Source: Spartobacteria bacterium
GTDB lineage: Bacteria; Verrucomicrobiota; Verrucomicrobiia; Chthoniobacterales; Chthoniobacteraceae
Direction of reading: 5' to 3'
Length of the DNA: 64,000 nt
Assembly: GCA_021324395.1 (NCBI GenBank)
Contig: JAJPJG010000055.1
Span: 39,338-103,337 of the forward strand
The position numbers were made by a program, and so were the translations under genes. Below the pieces are notes generated by a model. It searched no databases. It had not been told where the DNA came from and saw only the letters and a program-made list of their open reading frames with translations. Each line of letters starts with the position of its first letter. Within the stretch, counting starts at the first letter, position 1. Positions 16,428-25,381 of the stretch are shown piece by piece.

Positions 16428-17897
16428 TCACGCGCGCGTAGCGTTGCGCAGTTCGATGCGGACTTCGAGGCCGGTGGGCTGGCGGTTGCGGCACGTTACT
16501 GTTCCGCCGCACGATTCGATGCAGGTTTTCACAATCGACAGGCCGAGTCCCGTCCCGCCGGTCTCGCGGGTGCGCGATGCGTCGGCGCGGAAAAACGGAT
16601 CGAAAAGCTTCGGCAGCGCATCATCGGGAACGCCCGGCCCGGAATCGGCGACGCTGATGAAAACGTGTCCGCTCGTCCGTTCCGCTTTCACGAAAATCGG
16701 CCCGCTCATGCCGGCGTAACGCGATGCGTTGCGCACCACATTCGCCAGCGCACGCTGGAGCAAATCGGCGTCGGCCATCGCGAAAAGTTGCTCCGGAATT
16801 TCGAGGTGGAAATCCTCGAAACCCTGCGCTTCCCGCCTGATCACGTGCTCCACCAGCGGCCGCAATTCGACCGGCACCAGCGGCACTTCGCGGCGTTGCA
16901 GCGCGGCTTTGGAAAATGAGAGCAGCTCGTTGACGAGCGCGGACATTTCCTGCGCTTCCTCGCGGACGCTCGCGAGCGCGGCGTGATTTTCGCCCGATTG
17001 CTCGAGAATGCCGACGGCGAGCTGGAGCCGCGCGATCGGCGAACAAAGCTCGTGCGCGATATCGCCGAGGAAACGTTTTTGTCCCGCGACAAAGCCATCA
17101 AGCCGCTCCGCCATTTGATTGATCGCAACGGCAAGCTGGCCGAGTTCGTCGCTGCGATCGCGCGGCACGCGCACGTCGAAACTGCCGTCGGCGATGCGTG
17201 CGGTCGCGCCCATCATTTGCCGCAGCCGCTGCGTGATGCCGCGAACGAACGGCAGCCAGAGCAGTGCGGAAACCGCAATCGCGCCGAAAATGGCGATCAG
17301 CCACGGCTTGAAGTCGGCGAAAAATCCAGCGCCGGTGAGCGACGACGATACGACCGCGAGCACGTGCGGCACCGGATGCGGAATGTTTGCCACCATGAGC
17401 GGCGGCATCCGAAACGCGATCCAATAGCGGCCTTTCGCGTGTAAAACAAAGTTGCCAAAAGCGCGCGGCTCCACTCCTTCGGGTGGCGGCGGCCCATCGT
17501 CGGGCGGACCGAATTCCTCTTCCGGCTCAGGTCGCAATCCACGCCCTGGCGGCGGCGGGAGTCCATCGAGCAACGGCTTGCGCACATCGTCGGGCATGGT
17601 CGCAGTGGAACCGGCAACGACATTCCCGTGAATATCGAGCAGCAGAAAATCGGCGGCGAAGGAGCGGCTGAAGTTTTTCAGGATGCCGCTCCAATCCTGC
17701 TGCGGAGCGCGCAAGAACTCGGCGTGAATCGCATGCGCCGCGCCCTGAAATCGCTGCGCGGCGAGATCGTTCAGCAGCGGCGGAAGCTGGCCCTTGAACT
17801 GCAAAAAAATCACGAGCGCACAAATGCCCGCGAGCACGAGCACGTTCAGGAAGAACCAGCCGAGGATTCGGGCGAAAAGCGGGAAGCGCATTTTCAT
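16428..17897 (-). CDS. sensor histidine kinase (CpxA/EnvZ class)
   Basis: 489 residues: a membrane helix near 13-32, a periplasmic sensor with a striking Pro-rich stretch (LPPPPGRGLRPEPEEEFGPP, then PPPPEG), a second helix near 198-215, HAMP (about 216-268), then HisKA with the phosphorylated His in FLGDIAHELCSPIARLQ. HATPase_c motifs are NVVRNASRYA, VADSGPGVPDDA, FDPFFRAD and GGTGLGLSI. The start overlaps the stop of the response regulator by ATGA, so the pair is cotranscribed with the regulator first. The sensed signal is unknown; this class usually monitors the envelope. Confidence 0.93.
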   Translation of the reverse strand: MKMRFPLFARILGWFFLNVLVLAGICALVIFLQFKGQLPPLLNDLAAQRFQGAAHAIHAEFLRAPQQDWSGILKNFSRSFAADFLLLDIHGNVVAGSTATMPDDVRKPLLDGLPPPPGRGLRPEPEEEFGPPDDGPPPPEGVEPRAFGNFVLHAKGRYWIAFRMPPLMVANIPHPVPHVLAVVSSSLTGAGFFADFKPWLIAIFGAIAVSALLWLPFVRGITQRLRQMMGATARIADGSFDVRVPRDRSDELGQLAVAINQMAERLDGFVAGQKRFLGDIAHELCSPIARLQLAVGILEQSGENHAALASVREEAQEMSALVNELLSFSKAALQRREVPLVPVELRPLVEHVIRREAQGFEDFHLEIPEQLFAMADADLLQRALANVVRNASRYAGMSGPIFVKAERTSGHVFISVADSGPGVPDDALPKLFDPFFRADASRTRETGGTGLGLSIVKTCIESCGGTVTCRNRQPTGLEVRIELRNATRA

Positions 17898-18601
17898 TCG
17901 GCAATGAACATGTAGCCGACGCTGCGCACTGTTTTAACAAAGCGAGGGTTCAACGCGTCGTCGCCAAGTTTTTTCCGCAGCGATGCAATGTGGACATCGA
18001 TGGAGCGGTCGAAGACTTCGTAATTGCGCTCGCGCACTTCATCGAGCAGCGCGTCGCGGCTCTTCACGCGGCCTTTCGATTTGACGAGGGCGACGAGCAG
18101 ATCGAACTCGACCGGCGTGAGCGTGAGCGGCTTGTCGTCAATGCTCGCGACGTGCGAGTCGAGATTGATGTGCACGGGGCCGGCGACGATTTCGTGCAGC
18201 GTTTCCTCGCTCTTCGGCTGCGCCACGCTGCGGCGCGTGACGGCGCGCAAGCGGGCGAGCAGTTCGCGCGGAGAAAATGTTTTCGGCAAATAATCGTCCG
18301 CTCCGATTTCCAGGCCGACGATCCGATCCGCTTCGTCGCCGCGCGCGGTGAGCATCAGCACGGGCACGTTTGTTTTCGCGCGGATTTGTTTCAGCACTTC
18401 AAAGCCGTCGAGCCCCGGCAGCATCACGTCGAGAATCACCGCATGCCACGGCGCGGCCGCCGCCTGCTCGACGCCGTCGGGGCCGTTGTGAACGAGCGCG
18501 ACGTCGTAGCCGAGCGGCTCGAGATATTCGCGCAAAAGCCGACAGAGCTTTTTGTCGTCGTCGATCACGAGGATGCGCGGACGTGCGTTCGTGGAGTTCA
18601 T
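17894..18601 (-). CDS. OmpR/CpxR-family response regulator
   Basis: 235 residues from the ATG at 18601. The receiver has the acidic pair in ILVIDDDKKLC, the phosphoacceptor Asp in AVILDVMLPGLDG, Thr in VLMLTARGD and an unusual LPKTFSPRELL at the switch lysine. The winged-helix output domain (about 140-232) has FDLLVALVKSKGRVKSRDALLDEV and VFDRSIDVHIASLRKKLGDD, ending TVRSVGYMF. It is the first gene of the pair and diverges from the secreted BsuPI-like gene. Two CTTAACA elements lie in the 180-bp divergent region (18656 and 18689). An upstream ATG at 18631 is possible. Confidence 0.93.
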   Translation of the reverse strand: MNSTNARPRILVIDDDKKLCRLLREYLEPLGYDVALVHNGPDGVEQAAAAPWHAVILDVMLPGLDGFEVLKQIRAKTNVPVLMLTARGDEADRIVGLEIGADDYLPKTFSPRELLARLRAVTRRSVAQPKSEETLHEIVAGPVHINLDSHVASIDDKPLTLTPVEFDLLVALVKSKGRVKSRDALLDEVRERNYEVFDRSIDVHIASLRKKLGDDALNPRFVKTVRSVGYMFIAE

Positions 18602-18782
18602 CGTTGCGGAGAGTTTAACTTTTGCGGGCATAACGGGAAACGAGCTTTACGCATTCTTAACAATTTTCCGTTTTCGCGAACACAAAGCCTTAACACAGCG
18701 GCGCGATTCTTTTCGCCAACAACCAAAGCCGCGCCACAGAAAAAATTGCGGCGCCAGTTGTAGAAAAAAAATCAAAAACCAC

Positions 18783-19658
18783 ATGAACAAAATGATCCGC
18801 AGCACAATCGACCTCATGGCCATCAGTCTCGTCGCCGGCAGCGCGCTCGGCGCACCGTCCGGTGGCCAGGGAAACCAAAATCAACGCCAGCAGCCCGTCC
18901 ACGGCGGCGTCGGCATTCAACTCCAGACCGCCAGCGTGCAGGTGGAAATTCCGCCTCCGCCGCAGACAAGCGGCACCAACGCGAAAGCCAAAACGCCGCC
19001 TCCGCCCGCCCTGCCGGTCAGCGCATGTCTGTCCAATAACAGCAAAGCCGACGTGGCGATCACCTACGCGAGCAGCGACGCCGCGAAGCGCCAGCTCGAG
19101 TTCAGCGTCCGCGATAGCGGCGGCAATCTCATTTGGGACAGCAACGCCGACCTCACCAGCGGCACGGACAGCGAAGCAGTCCTGCACAAACATGAAACCT
19201 GGCGGCAAAATGTGCTCGTCCCGCTCATCGTGAGCGGCACGGCGTTGACGCCCGGGGTTTACACCGTCGAAGTCGATGCCGGCGCAGACAAAGTCTTTTC
19301 CGCGACAGGAACCTTCGAGGTCGTGGACGGCGACAATTCCGACACCGACAACAGCGCACCGCCGTCAGGCGGACAACAGCCGCCGTCGGGCGGACAACAG
19401 CCGCCGTCGGGCGGACAGCAGCCGCCGTCGGGCGGACAGCAGCCGCCATCGGGCGGACAGCAACCGCCGTCAGGCGGACAGCAACCGCCGTCAGGCGGAC
19501 AGCAACCTCCGTCGGGCGGACAGCAGCCGCCGTCGGGCGGTCAACAGCCGCCATCGGGCGGACAACAGCCTCCGTCGGGTGGGCAGCTTCCGCCACCACC
19601 GAATGGCGGACAGTTGCCGCCTCCAAATGGTGGCGGACAACCACCCCAACAATCCTGA
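18783..19658 (+). CDS. secreted BsuPI-like protein with PPSGGQQ heptapeptide repeats
   Basis: 291 residues. A signal peptide (LMAISLVAGSALG-A) is followed by a Gln/Pro-rich linker and a beta-sandwich resembling the BsuPI intracellular proteinase inhibitor fold (ACLSNNSKADVAITYAS, VRDSGGNLIWDSNADLT, LTPGVYTVEVDAG). About eleven near-identical PPSGGQQ heptapeptides then run from about 19364 to 19590, ending PNGGGQPPQQS. The 21-bp DNA repeats make the tail prone to copy-number change. It lies 24 bp upstream of the EF-hand gene, probably in the same transcript. Likely periplasmic or extracellular. Confidence 0.8.
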   Translation: MNKMIRSTIDLMAISLVAGSALGAPSGGQGNQNQRQQPVHGGVGIQLQTASVQVEIPPPPQTSGTNAKAKTPPPPALPVSACLSNNSKADVAITYASSDAAKRQLEFSVRDSGGNLIWDSNADLTSGTDSEAVLHKHETWRQNVLVPLIVSGTALTPGVYTVEVDAGADKVFSATGTFEVVDGDNSDTDNSAPPSGGQQPPSGGQQPPSGGQQPPSGGQQPPSGGQQPPSGGQQPPSGGQQPPSGGQQPPSGGQQPPSGGQQPPSGGQLPPPPNGGQLPPPNGGGQPPQQS

Positions 19659-19682
19659 TTTGCCAGCCACAAGGCTTAACCA

Positions 19683-19988
19683 ATGAAAAAAACAATCCTC
19701 ATCGCGGGCGCCGCGCTCGCGGCAATCGTCGCGGTGCGCGCACAGAGCCAGGGTGGTTCGGCCCCAAGCCCGGACCGCCCGCCTTTTCCCCCGCCCCCGC
19801 CGCCAATCATCGCCGCGCTCGACTTAAATGGCGACGGCGAGATTTCCGCCGACGAAATCGCCGCCGCCCCGCAATCGTTGCGCAAGCTCGACAAAAACGG
19901 CGACGGCAAGCTGAGCGGCGACGAAATCCATCCGCCCTTCCCGCCCCCGCCGGGCGGCGGATGCCACTGCGAAGAGGACGCGCAGTAA
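19683..19988 (+). CDS. secreted EF-hand calcium-binding protein
   Basis: 101 residues. A signal peptide (KKTILIAGAALAAIVAVRA-Q) is followed by a polyproline segment and two tandem EF-hand loops, DLNGDGEISADEI (about 48-60) and DKNGDGKLSGDEI (about 69-81), each with the canonical D-x-[DN]-x-D-G spacing. The C-terminus is Cys/Gly-rich (PPPGGGCHCEEDAQ). It follows the proline-rich BsuPI-like gene on the same strand. Expected to bind calcium outside the cytoplasm; partner unknown. Confidence 0.85.
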   Translation: MKKTILIAGAALAAIVAVRAQSQGGSAPSPDRPPFPPPPPPIIAALDLNGDGEISADEIAAAPQSLRKLDKNGDGKLSGDEIHPPFPPPPGGGCHCEEDAQ

Positions 19989-20122
19989 ACGGACAGGCCG
20001 ATTACCCCCGGAGCCGTTGTCGCCGCGCAGGCGGCAGCGGCTCTTCCGCTTTTGCGGAACGAATAGAGCAAAACGTGCGGCGCAGGCTGCCCGCATCTGC
20101 AAATTACCAGCAGAAAGCTGCG

Positions 20123-20896
20123 TTACTTGTCCGACTCTTTGGAAACCTGGAAGCCGTTGAAGAATGCGTCCGACTTTTCGCCGTCGCGATTAAAAATGCA
20201 GAAGCTATCGATCGCGCCGCCGGCGGTGCCGCCGAGTTTGCGGCCGGAGAGCTTCGTCGTCTTCTTGTCGGCGAGCGTCGTGATTTCGAGATCGTAGCTG
20301 TCCGCCGTCACGAGCGTGAGCGATACCGACAGCCCCGCGTCAGTGACTGCCACGCCGGTGTCGTGATTTTCCTCGCCGTCGTAAACTTGATAGTTCCCCT
20401 GCCCCTCGTAATAGCCGAACTCGAAGCGCGCGCCTTTATTGTAAGCATCCACGCCGCCCGATTCGTTGCCGGTGCGCAGCGTAATGCCGATCGAGCCGGT
20501 AGCCGGATCGTCCGTGTCGCCTTTTTTCTCGATCTTGCCGTTTCCGAGCAAAAACGAAAACGATTCGCCGACGCCGAGCGGCTTGTTCAGCGGACGAAAC
20601 GCCGATGCGATCTCAAACGACGAGCCGTTGGCGAAAAGCCCGAACGCCTTTCCCTGGATCGCCGCGTTTTTCATCTCGGGATTCTGCTCCTGCGTCGCGA
20701 TGAAAAAGCCCGCATACGACTTGTCGCCCGACGACGCGCTCTGGAACGTCCACCCGCCAAACCCGCTCCCGCCACTGTCGCTCTTCCAACCCGACGAATA
20801 CGCCGACTGGCTCGCGTCATCCCCGGCGATGACCATTTGTTCTTTCGCCAGCGCCAGCGCCGGCCACAACAGGAGGGAAAAAAGCATCGTTCGCAT
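20123..20896 (-). CDS. secreted hypothetical protein, lectin/jellyroll-like
   Basis: 257 residues with a short signal peptide (MLFSLLLWPALALA-K) and no membrane helix afterwards. The sequence is Gly/Ser/Asp-rich and beta-stranded (GGSGFGGWTFQS, LGVGESFSFLLGNG, SIGITLRTGNESGG, LSVSLTLVTADSYDLEI), resembling concanavalin-like sandwich folds. No PEP-CTERM tail. I cannot assign a function. It lies downstream of cinA on the same strand across 75 bp. Confidence 0.7.
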   Translation of the reverse strand: MRTMLFSLLLWPALALAKEQMVIAGDDASQSAYSSGWKSDSGGSGFGGWTFQSASSGDKSYAGFFIATQEQNPEMKNAAIQGKAFGLFANGSSFEIASAFRPLNKPLGVGESFSFLLGNGKIEKKGDTDDPATGSIGITLRTGNESGGVDAYNKGARFEFGYYEGQGNYQVYDGEENHDTGVAVTDAGLSVSLTLVTADSYDLEITTLADKKTTKLSGRKLGGTAGGAIDSFCIFNRDGEKSDAFFNGFQVSKESDK

Positions 20897-20971
20897 AAAG
20901 GAAATTCACGCCCTCCCGCCACGAAACGCAAATGCGAAGTGCAAGCGCGGCGTTGACGCGTTGAACAGTTG

Positions 20972-22216
20972 CTAACAGTGCTTCGGCAAGAGCGCCGGTA
21001 AATTGCGGCGCAGCAAATCGAGCGCGGCTTGCGATGCAAGCCATTTGAAGGTTTCGCGGTCGGTTGGGAAATTGTGGTGCTCGACTTGGGTCGCGCCGTC
21101 TCGCGTGGCGAGTGCGACGAAGACGGTGCCTACTGGTTTTTGCGGCGTGCCTCCGCCGGGACCGGCGATGCCGGTGGTGGAAATTGCGAAATCGGCGTTC
21201 GCATTTTTCAAAGCACCCACGGCCATCGCGGCGGCGACTTCGCGGCTGACTGCACCGTGTTGCGCGATCAAGGCTGGATCGACACCGATGGCGTTTGTTT
21301 TCGCTTCGTTGGCGTAAGTTACAAAACCGGCGACGAAAATTTCCGACGCGCCCGGCACGTTCGTGATGCGATTTGCGACGAAACCGCCGGTGCACGATTC
21401 CGCGCTCGCGAGTTTTTTTCCGCGCTCGCGAAGCGCTGCGACGATGACTTCCTCCAGCTGACGGTTGTCCGTGGATGCGATGTTGTCGCCGAGATGCGTC
21501 TGCACGATTTGCGCGGCGCGTTCGATCAGTGCCGGCGTGCCGATGACGCGCACGTCGACTTCGCCGGGTCGCGCGCAATAGCCGAGCTCGATTCCGTCAA
21601 GCGCGAGAAGCTCTTCGCCAATCAGCGCCTCGACATTCGACTCGCCCATTCCGATCACGCGGAACGTGCGGGACTCGACTGCGTTTCGCGGGGCGACCTT
21701 TTGTAAAATCGGCAGCACCGATTCGCAGAACATCGGCTTTAGCTCGCGCGGCGGGCCGGGGAGCAGGAACAAATGCGGTGTCTGTTTTTCCACGGAGTGG
21801 CTTAAATACAGGCCCGGTGCGGTGCCGTTGTTATTCGGCAGCACGGCGGCGCCGCGCGGGACCTGCGCCTGGCGCTTCACGCGTTGGGTCATTTTTAAAC
21901 CGCGCCGCTCAAACCGCTGCGTTATCGCATTTAAAACATCCGCACTTTCGATCAGCTCGAGCCCGAGCAGCTCCGCGGTGATCTCGCGCGTGATGTCATC
22001 GGTGGTCGGGCCGAGTCCGCCAGTGACGAGCACGACGTCTGCGCGCGCGAACGATTCCACGAGCGCCTCGCGAATCGCGTCGCCATCGGGCACGGTGATC
22101 TGCCGCTGGATGCGCAGCCCGAGCGGAAAAAGTTCCTTCGCGAAAAATGCGAGATGCGTATTGGTGACGCTGCCGAGCAAAAGCTCCGTGCCCGTGTTGA
22201 TGACTTCGACGCGCAC
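20972..22216 (-). CDS. cinA: CinA-like competence/damage-inducible protein
   Basis: 414 residues with the two expected domains: an N-terminal MoaB/MogA-like domain (VINTGTELLLGSVTNTHL; VLVTGGLGPTTDDITRE) and a C-terminal nicotinamide-nucleotide amidase domain (AESCTGGFVANRITNVPGAS; GIAGPGGGTPQKPVGTVFV). The family hydrolyses ADP-ribose and deamidates NMN in NAD recycling. Notably nadD lies in the same gene run about 1.4 kb away. It starts 6 bp after the stop of the SirB1-like gene. Confidence 0.93.
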   Translation of the reverse strand: MRVEVINTGTELLLGSVTNTHLAFFAKELFPLGLRIQRQITVPDGDAIREALVESFARADVVLVTGGLGPTTDDITREITAELLGLELIESADVLNAITQRFERRGLKMTQRVKRQAQVPRGAAVLPNNNGTAPGLYLSHSVEKQTPHLFLLPGPPRELKPMFCESVLPILQKVAPRNAVESRTFRVIGMGESNVEALIGEELLALDGIELGYCARPGEVDVRVIGTPALIERAAQIVQTHLGDNIASTDNRQLEEVIVAALRERGKKLASAESCTGGFVANRITNVPGASEIFVAGFVTYANEAKTNAIGVDPALIAQHGAVSREVAAAMAVGALKNANADFAISTTGIAGPGGGTPQKPVGTVFVALATRDGATQVEHHNFPTDRETFKWLASQAALDLLRRNLPALLPKHC

Positions 22217-22222
22217 GGCGGA

Positions 22223-23041
22223 TTAGCGTTCGAGTGCGTGAATCCACCCGGTCACGCGCGCCGCCTTGTCGGCGTCGCCGCCGTTTTGAAACGCGTAGAG
22301 CAGGTTTGCCAAAATGCGCCGCAACATCGCGCGCGAGCTGGCCGTGTCGAGATAGGTCGGTTGCAGCTTCAGCCTTTGCCGCGCAAGAATTTCCTCGCAG
22401 TCCGAGATGCGCAAAATGCGGCCGCGCTCGAACGGATCGAACAGCACTTCGTCGTGCCGCGCGAGAAAGTGGCCGGGAAAATTGACGCCCTCGATTTGCA
22501 CACCGCAGCGTTTTCCGATGAGCATGTAAATGAGCGTAAGCGAAATCGGAATCCCGAGCCGCGTCGCGACGACGCGCGGCAGCATCGAATTGTCGACGCT
22601 GTAGTAATCGTCGGCGTTTCCGCGAAAATTCAATGTGGTGCCGATGTAAGCTGAGAGAGCGAGAATGCGTTTTTCCGCAGGATGAATTTTGCGCACGTTG
22701 CCGAGCGCGTCGGCCCAGGCGTCGAGTTGCGCGATGCAGCGGTTCACGTCCACGCCGGGCAAAACCGCGCGCGCGAGCAGCCAGTTTGCGGCTTCGAGAT
22801 CGCCGTCCTCAGGGAAGACGGGGCAAAGCGCGGTCAGCGCATCCGTCGCGGCTTGCGAATCGATTTCGCCGATCACTTCGCTCACGTGGCGCGTCACTTT
22901 TTCGTCATCAACCAGCAGCAAATCGCGCAAATCGGCAATCGCATCGACTCCACCCTGCGCAAGCTGTTGTTTAACGAGCCGCACCGTCGAAGGATCATCG
23001 TCGCGGAGCAGCCGCACGATCGCATCTTTTTGCGGGAGCAT
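22223..23041 (-). CDS. SirB1/transglutaminase-like protein
   Basis: 272 residues from the ATG at 23041; a longer frame overlaps the zinc protein gene. The N-terminal 100 residues are helical, with HEAT-like character (IVRLLRDDDPSTVRLVKQQLAQGG). The C-terminal half is the SirB1 transglutaminase-like domain: ILALSAYIGTTLNFRGNADDYYSVDNSMLPRV and RLGIPISLTLIYMLIGKRCGVQIEGVNFPGHFLAR. The Cys normally expected at the TGL nucleophile position is not apparent there (NSMLPRV), so it may be a non-catalytic member. Function in the cell is not known. Confidence 0.82.
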   Translation of the reverse strand: MLPQKDAIVRLLRDDDPSTVRLVKQQLAQGGVDAIADLRDLLLVDDEKVTRHVSEVIGEIDSQAATDALTALCPVFPEDGDLEAANWLLARAVLPGVDVNRCIAQLDAWADALGNVRKIHPAEKRILALSAYIGTTLNFRGNADDYYSVDNSMLPRVVATRLGIPISLTLIYMLIGKRCGVQIEGVNFPGHFLARHDEVLFDPFERGRILRISDCEEILARQRLKLQPTYLDTASSRAMLRRILANLLYAFQNGGDADKAARVTGWIHALER

Positions 23042-23049
23042 GCTGGAAT

Positions 23050-23241
23050 TTAGCTCATTTCCGCCGAGGCGCGGATATCGAAAATTTCGCCGGGCTCGCA
23101 GGTGACGTCGAACTGGATCGGCCGGCAGCAGACCGGGCAATCCTCGATCGTCGAATGGCTGCGCTGCGAGCTGTCGATCATCGTGGAAAATTCCTCGCCG
23201 CAATGCGGGCACGCGACCATCGTCTCGAGCAGCAGTTGCAT
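23050..23241 (-). CDS. CPXCG-motif cysteine-rich protein
   Basis: 63 residues with zinc-ribbon knuckles: CPHCGEEF near residue 11 and CPVCCRPIQFDV near residue 35. Length and motif fit the CPxCG family of small proteins. It fits exactly between rsfS (start of stop codon at 23242) and the SirB1-like gene with almost no spacer, so it is part of the nadD-rsfS operon. Biological role unknown. Confidence 0.85.
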   Translation of the reverse strand: MQLLLETMVACPHCGEEFSTMIDSSQRSHSTIEDCPVCCRPIQFDVTCEPGEIFDIRASAEMS

Positions 23242-23592
23242 TCAGCTCTCCGGCAGTTTGAGCCGCGGCGCATCGCTCCACAAATCCTCGAGCGAATAAT
23301 AGCCGCGCTTATTTTCATGGAAGATGTGCACGATGACATCCGTGTAATCGATGACGATCCACTGGCTCATCGGAAAACCGTCCACGGCCTGCGGGCGAAC
23401 GTTGTGATCCTGTTTGAGCTTTTCCTGGATTTCATTCGCGATCGCCTTGAGATGCGGCTCGGAGGTGCCGGAGCAGATTACGAAAAAATCCGTGAAACTC
23501 GAGATCCCGCGCAAGTCGAGCGCGATGGTGTTTTCCGCTTTTTTGTTGCCGGCGATTTCGGCGCAGAGAGTGGCTAGTTTTTCGGCGGTCAC
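23242..23592 (-). CDS. rsfS: ribosome silencing factor RsfS
   Basis: 116 residues beginning at a GTG (23592) that overlaps the nadD stop by GTGA. It binds ribosomal protein L14 and blocks 30S-50S joining when nutrients are scarce. Conserved elements are ALDLRGISSFTDFFVICSGTSEPHLKAIA and GFPMSQWIVIDYTDVIVHIFHENKRGYYSLEDLWSDA. The longer frame to 23802 runs inside nadD and is rejected. The nadD-rsfS arrangement is common in bacteria. Confidence 0.92.
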   Translation of the reverse strand: MTAEKLATLCAEIAGNKKAENTIALDLRGISSFTDFFVICSGTSEPHLKAIANEIQEKLKQDHNVRPQAVDGFPMSQWIVIDYTDVIVHIFHENKRGYYSLEDLWSDAPRLKLPES

Positions 23593-24143
23593 TGGTAGAG
23601 TTTTTCGCGCTCGATGATTGCGAGCACTTTGTCGGGAACCAAATAGCGAATCGAAGCGCCGCGCGCAATACGCTCGCGAATTTCCGTCGCGGAAATATCG
23701 ATGCGCCGCTGGAGCGTGATGAACGGATGCGGCGTTTTTTCTTCGCTGCGATTGAGCACGACGAATTGCGAGAGCAGCTTCAATTCCTCGATTCGCCGCC
23801 ACGTGTGCAGCTCGCGCAAATTGTCCTCGCCGATCAAAAGAAACAAATCGGAGTCGGGAAAACGCTCTTTCAAGAGTAAAACAGTGTCGATCGTGTAGGA
23901 AGTGCCGCCCCGCTTCAGCTCGCTGTCATCCATTTCAAAATCCGGCTCGTGCTCGATCGCCGCGGCGACCATCTCGGCGCGCACGTTTGCGGGCGCAGTC
24001 GTGCGATGCTGCTTGTGCGGCGAGATCGTATTCGGAATGAAAATCACGCGATTCAATTCCAAATATTCAATCGCATCGCGCGCCAGAATGAGATGGCCGA
24101 CATGGATCGGATCGAATGTGCCGCCGTAAATTCCGATGCGCAT
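23589..24143 (-). CDS. nadD: nicotinate-nucleotide adenylyltransferase
   Basis: Adenylates nicotinate mononucleotide in NAD synthesis. 184 residues with the nucleotidyltransferase motif GGTFDPIHVGHL near residue 7, FIPNTISPHKQ, and the C-terminal ISATEIRERIARGASIRYLVP (ISxTxxR motif). The ATG at 24143 gives the typical MRIGIYGG start; a TTG two codons upstream is also in frame. It lies 3 bp from the stop of the NamZ-like gene and overlaps rsfS by 4 bp. Confidence 0.95.
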   Translation of the reverse strand: MRIGIYGGTFDPIHVGHLILARDAIEYLELNRVIFIPNTISPHKQHRTTAPANVRAEMVAAAIEHEPDFEMDDSELKRGGTSYTIDTVLLLKERFPDSDLFLLIGEDNLRELHTWRRIEELKLLSQFVVLNRSEEKTPHPFITLQRRIDISATEIRERIARGASIRYLVPDKVLAIIEREKLYQ

Positions 24144-24145
24144 TT

Positions 24146-25330
24146 TCAATACATCAGGAACTGCCCGCGCATTGACTGGAAGCGCGAGATCGATGGATTC
24201 CAGCTCGCGACGATGCGCGGCACAGCAGTTCCATTTTCGATCGCATCGCGGATCGATGCGCTGCCGTAGCTTTTGAAAAAGAGGTCGAGTTTTTCACCCT
24301 GCGAGCGCGCGAAAAGATCGGGGCGCGCCGATGCATTGAGCAACGCGAGCAGATGAATCCCAAGCGCGGTGAGATTCGAGTCGTTGTGCGGTTCGATGCG
24401 AATGCGCACGCCGTTGAAGCCCTGCGAATACGGCGAAAAGGTCACACCCGGCGCGTGCAGCGAGCGCATCGCATTCGTAATGCGATTTGCATCGGAGTAT
24501 TTCGACGCGGCAATTTCGAATGGCGATGAGGAGCCCACGCCGGTCTCCAGTCCGGCCAGTTCGCCGATCATGCCGGTGACCACGTAGTAAAACGGAGAAC
24601 TGGCATACGGGATATTCGGCGATGGCTTGACCCAGCGCAGACCGGTATCGACCCATGTCATTTGCCGGCTCCAGCCATGCATTTCAACGACCTGCAAACG
24701 ACAACGCGGCTGCACCCAACCGAGCGCGTTCGCCATTTTCGCGAGCTCGCCGCACGTCATGCCGTGAACGTAAGGCACGGGCAATTGCCCGATGAAAGAA
24801 ATCCAGCGCGACTCGACCGGCGGACCTTCGACACGGATGCCGCCGAGCGGATTTGGCCGATCGAGCACAACGAACTCGATGCCTTTTTCGCCGCACGCTT
24901 CCATGCACTTTGCCATCGTGCTGATGTAGGTGTAGCTGCGGCAGCCGATATCCTGCATGTCATAAACAAGCACGTCGATGCCGTTTAACATCTGCGGAGT
25001 CGGCTTGCGCGTCGGCCCGTAAAGCGAATGCACCACGAGCCCCGTCACCGGATCGCGCCGCGATGCGACATAGCGGCCCGCGAGCTGCGTGCCGTCGAGT
25101 CCATGCTCGGGCGAAAAAAGTGCGACAAGTTTGCAATGCGAAGTGCGGCTCAGGATGACGCGCGTTTTGGTGCCGGAGGAATCGACGCCCGTTTGATTAG
25201 TGACGAGCCCGACGCGTTTGCCCTCGAGAATCGCGAAGTTTTGTTTTTCCAGCGCATCGATGCCCAGCTCGACCGCATGGGCGTGGGCGACTGCAAACAG
25301 TGCGGCAAAAAGAAAAACCAAACGCAACAT
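24146..25330 (-). CDS. exo-beta-N-acetylmuramidase NamZ-like (DUF1343)
   Basis: 394 residues with a signal peptide (LRLVFLFAALFAVAHAHA). The family signature is complete: VGLVTNQTGVDSSG, ALFSPEHGLDG, SLYGPTRKPT, LVYDMQDIGCRSYTYISTM, FVVLDRPNPLGG, EGPPVE and VPYVHGMTCGELA. Characterised NamZ enzymes remove non-reducing MurNAc from peptidoglycan fragments. It diverges from a nagZ-type gene only 50 bp away, matching the partnership known in Firmicutes. It is upstream of nadD with 2-3 bp spacing. Probably periplasmic. Confidence 0.88.
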   Translation of the reverse strand: MLRLVFLFAALFAVAHAHAVELGIDALEKQNFAILEGKRVGLVTNQTGVDSSGTKTRVILSRTSHCKLVALFSPEHGLDGTQLAGRYVASRRDPVTGLVVHSLYGPTRKPTPQMLNGIDVLVYDMQDIGCRSYTYISTMAKCMEACGEKGIEFVVLDRPNPLGGIRVEGPPVESRWISFIGQLPVPYVHGMTCGELAKMANALGWVQPRCRLQVVEMHGWSRQMTWVDTGLRWVKPSPNIPYASSPFYYVVTGMIGELAGLETGVGSSSPFEIAASKYSDANRITNAMRSLHAPGVTFSPYSQGFNGVRIRIEPHNDSNLTALGIHLLALLNASARPDLFARSQGEKLDLFFKSYGSASIRDAIENGTAVPRIVASWNPSISRFQSMRGQFLMY

Positions 25331-25381
25331 CACACAATGAGTAATGACAAATTCGTCATTCGTCATTAGTCATTCATCGCA

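Noticed and set aside
19961..20956. 331-codon plus-strand frame opposite the secreted protein at 20123
   Set aside because: The minus-strand frame has a signal peptide and a sensible protein pattern; the plus frame is Arg-rich shadow sequence.
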